A stretch of 64,000 bases of DNA from Pseudonocardia benzenivorans CB1190 (lineage in GTDB: Bacteria > Actinomycetota > Actinomycetes > Mycobacteriales > Pseudonocardiaceae): NCBI RefSeq assembly GCF_000196675.2, contig NC_015312.1, positions 1,984,001 through 2,048,000 of the forward strand, written 5' to 3'. The notes under the pieces were generated by a model that was given only the letters and a program-made list of their open reading frames with translations, was not told where the DNA came from and searched no databases. Below are positions 8,379-17,321 of this stretch, piece by piece. How positions within the stretch are numbered: the stretch's first letter is position 1; every line of letters starts with the position of its first letter. A program made the translations under genes and the position numbers.

Positions 8379-9582
8379 ACCACCCGTTGCAGCGGTTGCC
8401 GACGACCCGCGAGTCGTTCGACGACTGTGGCGGCAGCTTCATGACCTGCAGTCGGTCGGTCGGGATCTTGGTGAGGTCGACCCAGGTGTCGTCGGGCAGC
8501 AGTCCGGTGAACGCGCCGGGCGCGCTCTGCGGGTTCTGGGCGTAGACGGTGAAGCCGCCGCTGGTGTCGCCCAGGATCATCCCGTACTTCTGCATCGCCG
8601 TGGCGATCGTCAGCTCGTACTTGTTGAGCCCCAGCGACGCCAGGTTCAGCGACGGGTCCAGCCGCACCCGGGCGCCCTCCGGCAGTGCGTTGCCACCGCC
8701 GGTCCGGCCGTCGCTCTTGGTGGCCGGCGCGACGGGCCCGCCCGACTTCGTGTTCGGGTAGGCGAAGACCAGCGCGTGGTTGATGACGCCGCGGCGCAGC
8801 TCGTCGGCCGTGACCACGCCGGCCGCGGCCGAGAAGCCCGATCCCCGCGAGCCCATGCCGCCGGGGTAGATGCCGTTGCTGTTCGTCGGGATCGCGTTGC
8901 CCCACGACGCCGACAGGCCGCTGCCGCCGCCCTTGGCGCCCCAGAAGTCGTACACGCAGCCGGTGGAGCGGTCGACGATGGACAGGTGCGCGTCCTCGGA
9001 CGGGTCGGGCTTGGCGTTGGGCGGGACCGGGACGTTGCGCAGCACGCTCGCGCCCCAGTTCTCGGTGAGCGGGACGTCGTGGCGCGGGGTCGACGCGTCG
9101 GCGTAGTAGATCGGGACGGTCCACTGCTTGAACGACATCAGGAACTTCTCGCTCGCCATCGACGAGACGTAGCCCGACGAGTTCGGGTCGACGGCCGCGC
9201 CCGCGGGCAGCAGCTGACCCCACGGGCTGCCGGGGCCTGCGAACAGCGCGGACGTGCCGCCGGACGCCGCCGGGGCGCCGCCGCCACCACCGCCGCCGCG
9301 ACCGGTCGAGGGGGCCGACGTCGAACGGGGCGTCTTCGTCGTGTTGTCGACGAGTGACCGCGGCAGCTGGCTCGGCGTGCTGTCGGGCGGGTTCTCGACG
9401 ATCGAGAGGGCGGCCGGGTCCGGCGACGTGACGAGCGGCGCGCCCTCGCCCGAGGGGGAGTTGAGGACGATGGGCAGCAGGGACGCCACCAGAGCCACGA
9501 GAGCGGGAACGGCGACAGCCAGCACCAACCGGCCCGTCGAACGTCGGCGCGAACGAACCGCCGACCGACGGTGTCGAGTCAC
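8377..9582 (-). CDS. Membrane-anchored exported protein, paralogue of the one at 54,244
   Basis: About 401 residues. A basic N-terminus and hydrophobic segment (residues about 17-40, LVLAVAVPALVALVASLLP) form a signal anchor. A Thr/Pro/Gly-rich linker with a run of seven glycines leads to a roughly 280-residue globular domain. That domain matches the exported protein at 54,244-55,965 block by block: HLSIVDRSTGCVYDFW, GLSASWGNAIP, PATKSDG, LPEGARVRLDPSLNL and a YG...GD.GG segment near the end. I do not recognise a characterised family. GTG 9582 was chosen because GAAGGATC precedes it; an ATG 75 nt upstream is possible. Its position beside the polymer genes suggests an extracellular role linked to the polysaccharide. 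Confidence 0.75.
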   Translation of the reverse strand: MTRHRRSAVRSRRRSTGRLVLAVAVPALVALVASLLPIVLNSPSGEGAPLVTSPDPAALSIVENPPDSTPSQLPRSLVDNTTKTPRSTSAPSTGRGGGGGGGAPAASGGTSALFAGPGSPWGQLLPAGAAVDPNSSGYVSSMASEKFLMSFKQWTVPIYYADASTPRHDVPLTENWGASVLRNVPVPPNAKPDPSEDAHLSIVDRSTGCVYDFWGAKGGGSGLSASWGNAIPTNSNGIYPGGMGSRGSGFSAAAGVVTADELRRGVINHALVFAYPNTKSGGPVAPATKSDGRTGGGNALPEGARVRLDPSLNLASLGLNKYELTIATAMQKYGMILGDTSGGFTVYAQNPQSAPGAFTGLLPDDTWVDLTKIPTDRLQVMKLPPQSSNDSRVVGNRCNGW

Positions 9583-10011
9583 GGGTCGAGATCCTTCCGA
9601 AATCCTCGCCGTCGGCCCCAACGTCCGGCTTGCTCGTACGTGCGCGCGGGGTCCCATCCCCTTGCGCCTGACGCGGATCCCGGCTCACTTCTCCCCGGGA
9701 CCCGTACTGCTCCCGGGGAGAAGTATGCCGGGGGAAATGCCACCCGAACGGGCGACAACCGATCCCGTCGCCGACTTGCAGCCGAGGCAAGGACGACCGG
9801 TCGGGGGTGGTTGCCCACCCATCGCCCATCGGTTGATCGGGCGCGTCGGAGGGACGAGCGGACGTCCTCGCGTGGCCGCCCGCACCGTTGATCGCCGCCC
9901 ACCGGCCGCTCGCCCCGCCCGCCGGGAGGGCCCGGCGCGCCGGCGGCCCCGGACGGCCGCCGGCCCGGGCCCCACGTGGGTGCCCGGGCCGGCGCAGGTC
10001 GTTCGGGAGGG
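9583..10011 (-). promoter_or_regulatory. 429-bp intergenic region with a 14-bp palindrome
   Basis: No gene recognised. ACTTCTCCCCGGGA (9687-9700) and its exact complement (9711-9724) flank a 10-nt spacer, 105-142 nt upstream of the minus-strand exported protein. It could be an operator or a long 5'-leader stem. I looked for c-di-AMP, cobalamin and c-di-GMP riboswitch cores on this strand and found none. Confidence 0.45.
9959..9993 (-). terminator. Hairpin ending the 16,927-10,012 operon
   Basis: GCCGGCCCGGGC (9959-9970) pairs perfectly with 9982-9993 across an 11-nt loop, about 18 nt past the stop of the epimerase that closes the minus-strand polysaccharide operon. Confidence 0.55.
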
Positions 10012-11019
10012 TCAGACGAGCTCCCAGTTCCTGACCTTCTCCTCGGCCAGGAGGTCCTCGGGCGAGCTGCCGCCCTGCAGGTACCAGTCGCGCAGCTGGG
10101 AGAGGCCGTCGGCCAGTGGGACCGTGGGCGCCCAGCCGAGGAGCGCAGTGGCGCGCGAGACGTCGGCCTTGAGCCGCAGCACGTCGCCGGGACGCTGCTC
10201 GACGTGCTCGATCGTCGCGTCCCCGCCGCCGACGACCTTCGACACCGTCGCGGCCAGCTCGGCCACCGTGATCTCCTTGCCGCTGCCGACGTTGATCGTC
10301 TCGCCGACGGCGGCGTCGCTCGCACCCGCGGCCAGGATCCCGCGCGCGGTGTCCGCGACGAAGGTGAAGTCGCGGGTCTGGCTGCCGTCGCCGAAGACGA
10401 CCATCGGCAGCCCCGCCATGCTGCGCAGCATGAACTTGGGGATGACCTCGCCGCTGTCGCCCTCGTGGTGGCTGCGCGGGCCGTAGGAGTTGAACGGGCG
10501 GACGACGACCGTCGGGTAGTCGTAGGTGCGGTGGAACGCGCGGGTGTAGCACTCGCCGGCGAGCTTGGACGCCCCGTACACCGTCGTCGGCAGCGCCAGG
10601 TTGTCCTCCGACATCGGCACCTGCGGGGCCGAGCCGTAGACCTCCGACGTCGACACGTAGACGAAGCGGGGGACGTCGGCCGCCCGCGCCGACTTCAGCA
10701 GCCCGAGGGTGCCGGTCGCGTTCACGCCGTGGTTCTCGACGGGGGAGTGGATCGAGTGCCGCACGCCCCGGCACGCGAGGTGGAAGACGGCGTCGATACC
10801 CGGCATCAGCGCGTCGACCCGCTCGAGGTCGCGGATGTCGGCGACCACCAGCCGGTAGCCGTCCGCCGGCAACGCCTCGAGGTTGCGCCGGTGCCCGGCC
10901 GTCAGGTTGTCCAGCACCGTGACGTGGGCGCCGTCCTCGACGAGCTGGCGCACCAGCTCGGAGCCGATGAAGCCGGCACCACCGGTGACCAGCAGGCGCT
11001 TGTTGGTGTAGGTGCCCAT
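10012..11019 (-). CDS. NAD-dependent nucleotide-sugar epimerase/dehydratase
   Basis: 335-residue extended SDR protein. It has the Rossmann motif TGGAGFIGSELVRQL near residue 13, a catalytic Ser region STSEVYGSA and the YxxxK pair in VYGASKLAGE, then RPFNSYGPRS typical of UDP-sugar epimerases and GDP/dTDP-sugar dehydratases. It should act in the cytoplasm on a nucleotide-activated sugar, by 4-epimerisation, 4,6-dehydration or decarboxylation; the sequence alone does not decide which. Last gene of the minus-strand operon that includes the initiating sugar transferase, polymerase and co-polymerase, so its product is probably a donor for this polymer. Confidence 0.88.
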   Translation of the reverse strand: MGTYTNKRLLVTGGAGFIGSELVRQLVEDGAHVTVLDNLTAGHRRNLEALPADGYRLVVADIRDLERVDALMPGIDAVFHLACRGVRHSIHSPVENHGVNATGTLGLLKSARAADVPRFVYVSTSEVYGSAPQVPMSEDNLALPTTVYGASKLAGECYTRAFHRTYDYPTVVVRPFNSYGPRSHHEGDSGEVIPKFMLRSMAGLPMVVFGDGSQTRDFTFVADTARGILAAGASDAAVGETINVGSGKEITVAELAATVSKVVGGGDATIEHVEQRPGDVLRLKADVSRATALLGWAPTVPLADGLSQLRDWYLQGGSSPEDLLAEEKVRNWELV

Positions 11020-11050
11020 GTACCTTCCGTGTCCTCTCAGAACGACGTGC

Positions 11051-13153
11051 TCAGATGAGCCAGACGCCGCGGCGGCGTTCCTCGCGGCGGATGCGCCCGC
11101 ACAGGAACAGCACGAGTGCGATCTCGCCGGCCGTGGCCAGCAGCACGATGCGCAGGGTCGTGCCGTCGACCGCGCGCTTCTCGGTGACGTCCCCGACGGA
11201 GACGGTCACGACGTTGTAGACCGCGTCCAGCGACGACTGCTTGATCGCGTTCGGCGCGTTGGTGACGATCGCGTCGCGGCGCTGGATCGCCTCGGCGGGC
11301 GAGCTGCCGACCGCGGTCACCGTCATGACCCCGCGTGTCGGGTCGGCGATGACCGTCGTCTCCTGGTTGGCTCCGCCGGCCTGGATCACCGACGCGTAGG
11401 CGGGCAGCGTCGCCACCCGTCGTCGGACGTCCATGGCGTAGCCGGGGTAGCCGGCACCCGTCGCCTGCAGGGTGAGCTCGCTGGTCGCGACGTAGGTCTG
11501 CCGGGCGAGCACCCCGACCAGGGTCGCCCCGACGACCGTGGCGGCGACCGCGGTGAGCACCGTGACGGCCGACGCGAACGCGAACGCCTTGCGCGCCCGG
11601 TTCGTCGCCCGCCGCGGACCGGGCCGGGACAGCTCGCGGTCGGTGCGCGCGACCGTGTACATGTAGCCGATCAGCGCGCAGACGAACAGGAACGTCCGCG
11701 AGTAGGCCAGGTGCAGGAAGATGCTCGCGGCGGAGAAGCCGACGATCGCCGCGATCCCGGCCGCCCCGGTGGCCCGGGTGAGCCGGCCGCCGCGCGCGTC
11801 GGGGAACGAGCCCGCGAGCCGCACGGTCGCGTTGTACGCGAGCACGAGCATGCCGATCACGAGAATCGCCCAGCCCGCCATGCCGACGATGCCGCTCTCG
11901 GAGAGGATCTCCAGGTAGAGGTTGTGCGTCGCCGTGATGTCGCCGGTCGGGCCCGCGTTGGTCAACGGCGCGTAGTGCGTCATGACGTTGGCGAACGAGC
12001 CGGGGCCGGTGCCGAACAGCGGGTTGGCCTTGAAGACGCCGAACGCCACGTCGCCGACGTTGCCGCGCTCGGTGAGCGACTGGTCGGCGGAGTAGTCGGG
12101 GGCCGACGAGACCGTCTGGGTCAGCGTCAGCAGCCGGTCGCCGATGCCGGGCAGCAGCAGGATCAGCAGCGACAGCGGGGCGAGGAAGAACGCCCGCCGC
12201 CGGATCCGCGGACCGGCCGCGATGATCCACACGACGACGGCGAGTCCGGCGGCGAGCATGGTGCCGCGTGACTGCGTCAGGTAGATGCCGAGCAGGATCG
12301 CGAACGTCGCGCCGCCGGAGAACAGCAGCTCCATCCAGTTGCGACGGTTGAGCGACCGCGTGACCGACGCCAGCCCGAAGGGCAGGCCGAGGATGAGGAA
12401 CCGGCCCCAGAAGTTCGGGTCGGGCAGCGGGCCGGAATGTCGGGCCGCGGCGATGTCGGCGCCCGCGTCGGACTGGATCGTGGAGAACCCGCCGAACGTG
12501 ACGTTGTTGCCGACGACGTACTCGCTCAGCGCGGTGAGGATGCTGATGAACGCCAGCGGGACGAGGATCGCGACGATCGTCCACCACGGACGTCCCGACA
12601 TCTGCAGCAGCAGCGAGACGATGACGACGAAGACCAGGTCCTTGAGCGAGTCCGACAGCGAGGTCGTCGTCGAGGCCGGGTCCTGGGAGAGCACCGCGGA
12701 CGGGATCAGCGTGACGAGGTAGGCCAGCAGCAGCGACGCCGGGATCCACCAGCCGGGGCGGATGCGGGCGCGGTAGCGCTTGCGGGACAGGCCGACGACC
12801 GCCGACAACCCGCACAGCCCGAGGAGCGCCATGTAGACCGACACCGGGAGCTGGGCGAGCACACCGCTGGCGTTGGCGAACTCGCTGGCGACCATGAGGC
12901 CGAGCGCGACGGTCGGCACCATGACGGCCGCGGCGACGACCCCGAGGCCGATCAGCGCGCCGAGCATCAGCAGCGTCATCGACGGGCCGACGGTGAACGC
13001 CAGCACCAGCAGCGCGACGCCGATGGCGGCGACGAAGCCGCCGTTGCGCTGGACCACGGTGCTCAGCGTCGACATCGGCCGCCGCGGTCCGCGTGGGTCA
13101 CGGCCGCCCGGCGGCGCCGGGGCGGGCGACGGGCGGACGGGGGTGGTGGTCAC
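11051..13153 (-). CDS. O-antigen polymerase/ligase-like protein with a Wzz-like C-terminal domain
   Basis: 700 residues, much longer than a typical Wzy/WaaL (400-450). Residues about 35-530 form a polytopic O-antigen ligase/polymerase: many membrane helices, DPNFWGRFLILGLPFG, TQSRGTMLAAG, the GTGPGSFANV and ATHNLYLEILSESGIVG segments of the Wzy_C periplasmic loop. From about residue 545 a new helix, a roughly 110-residue extracytoplasmic stretch (RQTYVATSELTLQATG onward) and a final helix (about 670-690) resemble a Wzz/chain-length determinant hairpin. It likely polymerises repeat units and may sense or set chain length itself. Its start overlaps the next Wzz-like gene by 4 bp. Confidence 0.82.
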   Translation of the reverse strand: MTTTPVRPSPAPAPPGGRDPRGPRRPMSTLSTVVQRNGGFVAAIGVALLVLAFTVGPSMTLLMLGALIGLGVVAAAVMVPTVALGLMVASEFANASGVLAQLPVSVYMALLGLCGLSAVVGLSRKRYRARIRPGWWIPASLLLAYLVTLIPSAVLSQDPASTTTSLSDSLKDLVFVVIVSLLLQMSGRPWWTIVAILVPLAFISILTALSEYVVGNNVTFGGFSTIQSDAGADIAAARHSGPLPDPNFWGRFLILGLPFGLASVTRSLNRRNWMELLFSGGATFAILLGIYLTQSRGTMLAAGLAVVVWIIAAGPRIRRRAFFLAPLSLLILLLPGIGDRLLTLTQTVSSAPDYSADQSLTERGNVGDVAFGVFKANPLFGTGPGSFANVMTHYAPLTNAGPTGDITATHNLYLEILSESGIVGMAGWAILVIGMLVLAYNATVRLAGSFPDARGGRLTRATGAAGIAAIVGFSAASIFLHLAYSRTFLFVCALIGYMYTVARTDRELSRPGPRRATNRARKAFAFASAVTVLTAVAATVVGATLVGVLARQTYVATSELTLQATGAGYPGYAMDVRRRVATLPAYASVIQAGGANQETTVIADPTRGVMTVTAVGSSPAEAIQRRDAIVTNAPNAIKQSSLDAVYNVVTVSVGDVTEKRAVDGTTLRIVLLATAGEIALVLFLCGRIRREERRRGVWLI

Positions 13154-14106
13154 GAAGAGGAGGGCCGCGCCGGGTCGGGTGCCGCGCCGCGCGGGGTGTA
13201 GCTGCCGGGCGGGCGACCGGGGCCGCCGGACGGGCCCTTACCGCCGCCACCCTTGGGGCCGCCGCCGTTCGGGCCGCCGCCGTTGGGGCCGCCGCCGTTG
13301 GGGCCGCCCGGCTTGCCCGCCGGGGCACCGGCGCGGCCGTTTCCGGGACCGCTGCCGGGGCCGTTCGGGCCCTTGCCGAGCGGCCCGCCGCTGCCCGGGG
13401 CGTTCGGCGGCGTGGAGGTGCTGTTGCCGGCGTTGACCGGCGCGGGCGGCATGCGGCGGACCGGGTCGGCGGCGACCGGCTGGGCGGCGACCGGCTGGGC
13501 GGCCTGCCGCTCCTCCGGCGCCTGGCGCCGCGCGCGACCCCGGGCCACGACGAGCGCGACCCCGGCTCCGACGAACAGCGCGCCCGCGAAGACGACCATC
13601 AGCAGCTGGCTCTCGGGGATGCTCGCGGGCACGGCCGTGCCCGTGGCGGGCTGCGCGACCTGCAGCGTGTACGGGCCCGAGACCTGCTGGACCGTCGGCG
13701 TCGCGGCCTGGATCAGGGCCGTCGCGGCGGCCTCCGCGCCCTGGGGGCTCGTCGTCGTCGCCGTGACGGTGATCAGGCTGGTGCTGGCCGTCGCGGCGGC
13801 CGTGACCGTGACCTGGTCGGGGGTGACGTTGGCGGCCTGCGCGGCGGGCGCGAGCCACTGCGACTGCTTGAGGACCTCGGCGCCGATCGTGGCGGCCTGG
13901 CCGCCACCCAGCGACTCCCAGTACGACGGGACCTGCTCGGCCGGCACCGTCGGCGCCGGCACGAGGGCGACCTGTGCGGTAGCCCGGTACGTCGGCTGCT
14001 CCGAGCCGACGACGAGGTGGGTCACGAGCAGGGCGACCAGTGCAGTGACCAGCCCCGTCGCGGCGATGACGAGAAGTGCGCGGCGACTGAGTCCCTGGTC
14101 GTTCAC
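13150..14106 (-). CDS. Wzz-like polysaccharide co-polymerase
   Basis: 318 residues. TM1 (residues 9-31), an extracytoplasmic domain starting TYRATAQVALVPAP, and TM2 near 170-192 (LLMVVFAGALFVGAGVALVV) give the two-helix architecture of chain-length determinant proteins. The predicted cytoplasmic tail of about 120 residues is Ala/Gln- then Gly/Pro/Asn-rich, with GPNGGGPNGGG-type repeats. No BY-kinase domain (Walker A) is present, so it is not a Wzc-type tyrosine kinase. It lies directly upstream of the polymerase, with ATGA overlap, and 9 bp downstream of a glycosyltransferase. It probably controls polymer length together with the polymerase's own C-terminal domain. Confidence 0.8.
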   Translation of the reverse strand: MNDQGLSRRALLVIAATGLVTALVALLVTHLVVGSEQPTYRATAQVALVPAPTVPAEQVPSYWESLGGGQAATIGAEVLKQSQWLAPAAQAANVTPDQVTVTAAATASTSLITVTATTTSPQGAEAAATALIQAATPTVQQVSGPYTLQVAQPATGTAVPASIPESQLLMVVFAGALFVGAGVALVVARGRARRQAPEERQAAQPVAAQPVAADPVRRMPPAPVNAGNSTSTPPNAPGSGGPLGKGPNGPGSGPGNGRAGAPAGKPGGPNGGGPNGGGPNGGGPKGGGGKGPSGGPGRPPGSYTPRGAAPDPARPSSS

Positions 14107-14115
14107 GTCGCCTCC

Positions 14116-15327
14116 TTAAAGGTCGGCGGTTGTTCGGTCGGCGACCCCGTCGGACCGGAGCCGCTGGACGCGCATCCGGCGGGAACCGGCCGCCGTCCGG
14201 GCGGTGAGGGCGTCGTCGTACAGATCCGCCAGCCGTCCTGCCCACCGGCGCAGATCGAATCGATCCTCGGCGAGTCTACGGGCCGCCCCACCGAGCTCTG
14301 CACGGCGTGCGTGGTCGGTGAGCAGCTCGACGACGGCGTCCCCGAGGGCGGCGTCGTCACCTGGGGCGACGAGCAGGCCGGTCCGGCCGTGGTCGACGAT
14401 CTCGGGGGTGCCGCCGACGGTCGTCGCGACGGCCGTCAGCCCGGTCGCCGCGGCCTCGATGACCGCGGTGGGCAGCGCCTCGGTGAGCGAGGGCAGCAGG
14501 GCGAGCGTCGAGCCGCGCAGGATCGCGGGGACGTCGTCGCGGGAGCCCGCGAACACGACGCCCTCGCCCGCGAGGGACTCCAGCGTCGCGCGGTGCTCGC
14601 CGTCGCCGACGATCAGCAGCGTCGCGCCGGGCACGCGCTCGCGGACCGACGGCCACGCCCGCAGCGCGACCTCGTGGCCCTTCGGCTTGCGCAGCGCGGC
14701 GACGATCGTCACGACCGGGCCGTCGCCGGTGACGGCGAGATCCGCCGGGAGCGGCTCGGGCACACCGTCGGCGGGCGGGCGGTAGGCGGACAGGTCCACG
14801 CCGTTGTGCAGCACCCGCCACGACGGGCGGGGCGAGCCGTGGATGCGCTCGGCGGCCGCGCGGGCGGCCTCGGAGACGAAGATCAGCGAGTGGCCCCGGC
14901 CCGCCGAGCGGATCGCGAGCTTCTCCTTCGTCCGGGCCGGCAGTGGCCGGCCGGGGGCGGGCAGGTGGTGCAGCGTGCTCAGCACCGGCACGCCGGCCAG
15001 CCGCGCGGCCAGCGGCACCAGCACCGACGAGGTCCCGAGGTGCGCGTGCACGACGTCGGCCCGCGACTCCCGGATCTTCTTCGCGATCAGCGGGACGGCG
15101 TTGCGCTGGCGCATCAGCCGGACCCCGATGTAGCTGGGATCGAGCCCGGCGTCCTGCAGGACCGGGAAGCTCAGCGAGCGTTCCGGGGTCGGCGGCGCGA
15201 GGGACGCCGCCGACATGTGGAGCCCGAGGTCGGGGGCGACCCCGTTGAGGGTGGCGAGCAGCCGCTCGGCACCCCCGTAGGCGAACGTGTCGATGACCTG
15301 CAGGACGCGCAGCGAACGATCAGTCAC
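14116..15327 (-). CDS. Glycosyltransferase family 4
   Basis: 403-residue GT-B enzyme. The N-terminal loop is FAYGGAERLLATLNG, a clear GT4 glycine motif. The C-terminal domain shows VTIVAALRKPKGHEVALRA, GVVFAGSRDDVPAILRGSTL and the donor-binding E-x7-E in PSLTEALPTAVIEAAATGL, then VGGTPEIVDHGRTGLLVAPGDD. It overlaps the upstream initiating transferase by 8 bp, so the two are translationally coupled. It probably adds an early sugar to the lipid-linked intermediate. The C-terminus is basic (AGSRRMRVQRLRSD), consistent with membrane association. Donor sugar not determinable. Confidence 0.9.
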   Translation of the reverse strand: MTDRSLRVLQVIDTFAYGGAERLLATLNGVAPDLGLHMSAASLAPPTPERSLSFPVLQDAGLDPSYIGVRLMRQRNAVPLIAKKIRESRADVVHAHLGTSSVLVPLAARLAGVPVLSTLHHLPAPGRPLPARTKEKLAIRSAGRGHSLIFVSEAARAAAERIHGSPRPSWRVLHNGVDLSAYRPPADGVPEPLPADLAVTGDGPVVTIVAALRKPKGHEVALRAWPSVRERVPGATLLIVGDGEHRATLESLAGEGVVFAGSRDDVPAILRGSTLALLPSLTEALPTAVIEAAATGLTAVATTVGGTPEIVDHGRTGLLVAPGDDAALGDAVVELLTDHARRAELGGAARRLAEDRFDLRRWAGRLADLYDDALTARTAAGSRRMRVQRLRSDGVADRTTADL

Positions 15328-16927
15328 GGGGCAGGGTGATCTCGTGGGTGATCTCGAGCGACCCCGAGCTCGGCTGCTCGGTCTCGGCGTTCTCCTGGGT
15401 GGGCCGGGGCAGCCGCGGGATCACGGCCGTCGGGGCGTCGTCCATCGGGGCGGGCGGCGCCGGGACCTCCGCGGGCGGGGACGGGACCGGGAGGACGGCC
15501 TCCGGCGCACGCTTCGGCACCAGCTGGGAGATCGTCCAGAAGGCGATCTTCACGTCGAGCCACAGCGACCAGGACTCGGCGTACAGGTTGTCGAAGTGCG
15601 CGCGCTGGTGGATGGAGGTGTCCCCACGCAGGCCCTGCACGGCGGCGTAGCCGGTCAGGCCCACCGGGACGCGGTGGCGGTAGCGGTAGCCGGGGATCGT
15701 CTCGTTGAACCGCTCGACGAAGTAGCCGCGCTCCGGCCGCGGGCCGACCAGGCTCATGTCGCCCTTGAGCACGTTGACCAGCTGGGGGAGCTCGTCGAGG
15801 CTGGTGGCCCGGATGAACTTGCCGACGCGGCCGAGCCGCGTGTCGGTGTCGATGTTCCAGCGGACGTCGCCCTCGCCGCCGACGGGGATCAGCGAGCGGA
15901 ACTTGTAGAGCGTGAACGGGACGCCGTGCTGGCCGATGCGCTCCTGCTTGAAGATGACGCCGGGGCCGGTCTCCTTGCGCACGGCGGCGGCGATCACCGC
16001 GAGCACCGGGCTGACCATCAGCAGCGCGACGGCCGAGACGACGACGTCGATCGCGCGCTTGACGCGCCACGCGCCGCGCGGGTGGGTGATCGAGCGCAGC
16101 CGCTGCAGCGGGATGCCGTCGACCATCTCCGAGACCTTGTTGCGCTGGTGCAGCTCGAACATCCGCGGCACCACGAACACCTCGGCGTTGCTGCCGGTGA
16201 GCTCGCGGACGGCGTCGACGACCGCGTCGTCGCGGTGCGCGCCGAAGGAGACGAGGACGACGTCGATGCGGTGCTCGTCGACCAGCTGCGGGAGGACGTC
16301 GACGGACCCGAGCTGCGGGCCGAGGTCGGCGAGCAGCGGGCGGTCGTCGTCGACGAAGCCGACGACGCGGATGCCGTACTGCAGACCGTGGTCGAGGCTG
16401 CTGCCCAGCCGGGTGCCCGCCTCGTCGGAGCCGACGATCAGTGCACGCAGGTGGTCGCGGCCGTCCTTGCGGCGGTGCCGGATGATCGCGAACGCGACGA
16501 TGCGCGCCGCGACGAGGGCGACCAGCACGGCCGCCCCGGTGAACAGCGCGTCGAGCGGGTGCGCCAGGCCGGTCGGCACGAGGACGGCCTCGGCGAGCAC
16601 GGTCGGCACGGCGACGAGCAGCGCCGTCGCGGGGAGGTCGTCGAGCACCGAGAGACCCAGCCGCCAGGCGTTGCGCCGGCTCGCGGCGACGCCCAGCAGG
16701 ACCGCCACCGCGACCACGGCGGCGGGCAGCGGCGCGAGCAGCCACGCCGACAGCCCCCCGGCCACGACCAGCGCTCCCACCTCGAGCCCGGTCACGATCA
16801 GGCCGAACCTGTTGCGAGCCGCGCGGCCCCCACGCGCATGCCTGCCCATCGCCGATGTGCTCCCCCCGGCGGACGATGCCGTCGGCGAGGCCGTCGGACG
16901 ATTCGCCGATTCGAATACGTCGGTCAA
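15320..16927 (-). CDS. Polyprenyl-phosphate sugar-1-phosphotransferase (initiating glycosyltransferase)
   Basis: 535-residue WcaJ/PssY-type protein that would start repeat-unit synthesis by moving sugar-1-phosphate to undecaprenyl phosphate. Four membrane helices (about 35-145) precede a CoA-binding-like middle domain (AGTRLGSSLDHGLQYGIRVV). The catalytic domain starts KRAIDVVVSAVALLMVSPVL and contains IFKQERIGQHGVPF, YKFRSL, SLDELPQLVNVLKGDMSLVG and PRPERGYFVERF. A Pro/Thr-rich tail ends it. The start is TTG 16927, supported by GAGGAGG about 7 nt upstream. First gene of the operon running to 10,012 (transferase, GT4, Wzz-like, polymerase, epimerase). Confidence 0.93.
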   Translation of the reverse strand: MTDVFESANRPTASPTASSAGGSTSAMGRHARGGRAARNRFGLIVTGLEVGALVVAGGLSAWLLAPLPAAVVAVAVLLGVAASRRNAWRLGLSVLDDLPATALLVAVPTVLAEAVLVPTGLAHPLDALFTGAAVLVALVAARIVAFAIIRHRRKDGRDHLRALIVGSDEAGTRLGSSLDHGLQYGIRVVGFVDDDRPLLADLGPQLGSVDVLPQLVDEHRIDVVLVSFGAHRDDAVVDAVRELTGSNAEVFVVPRMFELHQRNKVSEMVDGIPLQRLRSITHPRGAWRVKRAIDVVVSAVALLMVSPVLAVIAAAVRKETGPGVIFKQERIGQHGVPFTLYKFRSLIPVGGEGDVRWNIDTDTRLGRVGKFIRATSLDELPQLVNVLKGDMSLVGPRPERGYFVERFNETIPGYRYRHRVPVGLTGYAAVQGLRGDTSIHQRAHFDNLYAESWSLWLDVKIAFWTISQLVPKRAPEAVLPVPSPPAEVPAPPAPMDDAPTAVIPRLPRPTQENAETEQPSSGSLEITHEITLPRD

Positions 16928-17321
16928 CTACGTTCCTCCTCGAGAAGGCACCGGGCCCCCTTGCTGCAGGGGGGCGCGAGGCGCTCCCTGCGACCCGGGC
17001 ACTCACGACGGCCATCGCCGCTATCCCTAAAGACGTTTCACCGCCGGGGATGTTGCCTCCGGACTTCGAGCACTCCGTCGGGGTAGCCGATGCCCCCGTC
17101 AGTGGAACCTCTGTGACGGTGTGTTTCTGCTGTCCGCCGTTCGGCGTACACGTTCGGGCGATCGGCCCTCTGGTGAGCACGCGCTTCGTCGCGAAGGAGA
17201 ACTCCCAGGTCGCGAGGGGGTTCCGGGAATGAGTGCAGGTCGGTGACAGGCCGCGGGCCGGGGTGTCGGTGCTCCCGAGTACGGTCGGGCCGCCCCGACG
17301 AACGGCCGGAAGGTGGAGTCC
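16928..17321. promoter_or_regulatory. 394-bp divergent control region of the polysaccharide operons
   Basis: No gene seen. It separates the initiating transferase (minus) from the GT2 gene (plus) and should hold both promoters. A small hairpin (CCCCCT 16956-16961 with AGGGGG 16968-16973) lies in the minus-strand leader about 30 nt before the TTG start and could modulate translation. I could not identify a riboswitch core or a confident -35/-10 pair. Confidence 0.4.

Noticed and set aside
9583..9900. Possible riboswitch upstream of the exported protein
   Set aside because: I searched both strands by eye for c-di-AMP, cobalamin and c-di-GMP cores and saw none; only the palindrome stands out.
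7928..10774. A 948-codon minus-strand open frame across the ATP-grasp, exported-protein and epimerase genes
   Set aside because: Overlaps recognisable genes in other frames and reads as low-complexity Arg/Pro-rich sequence.
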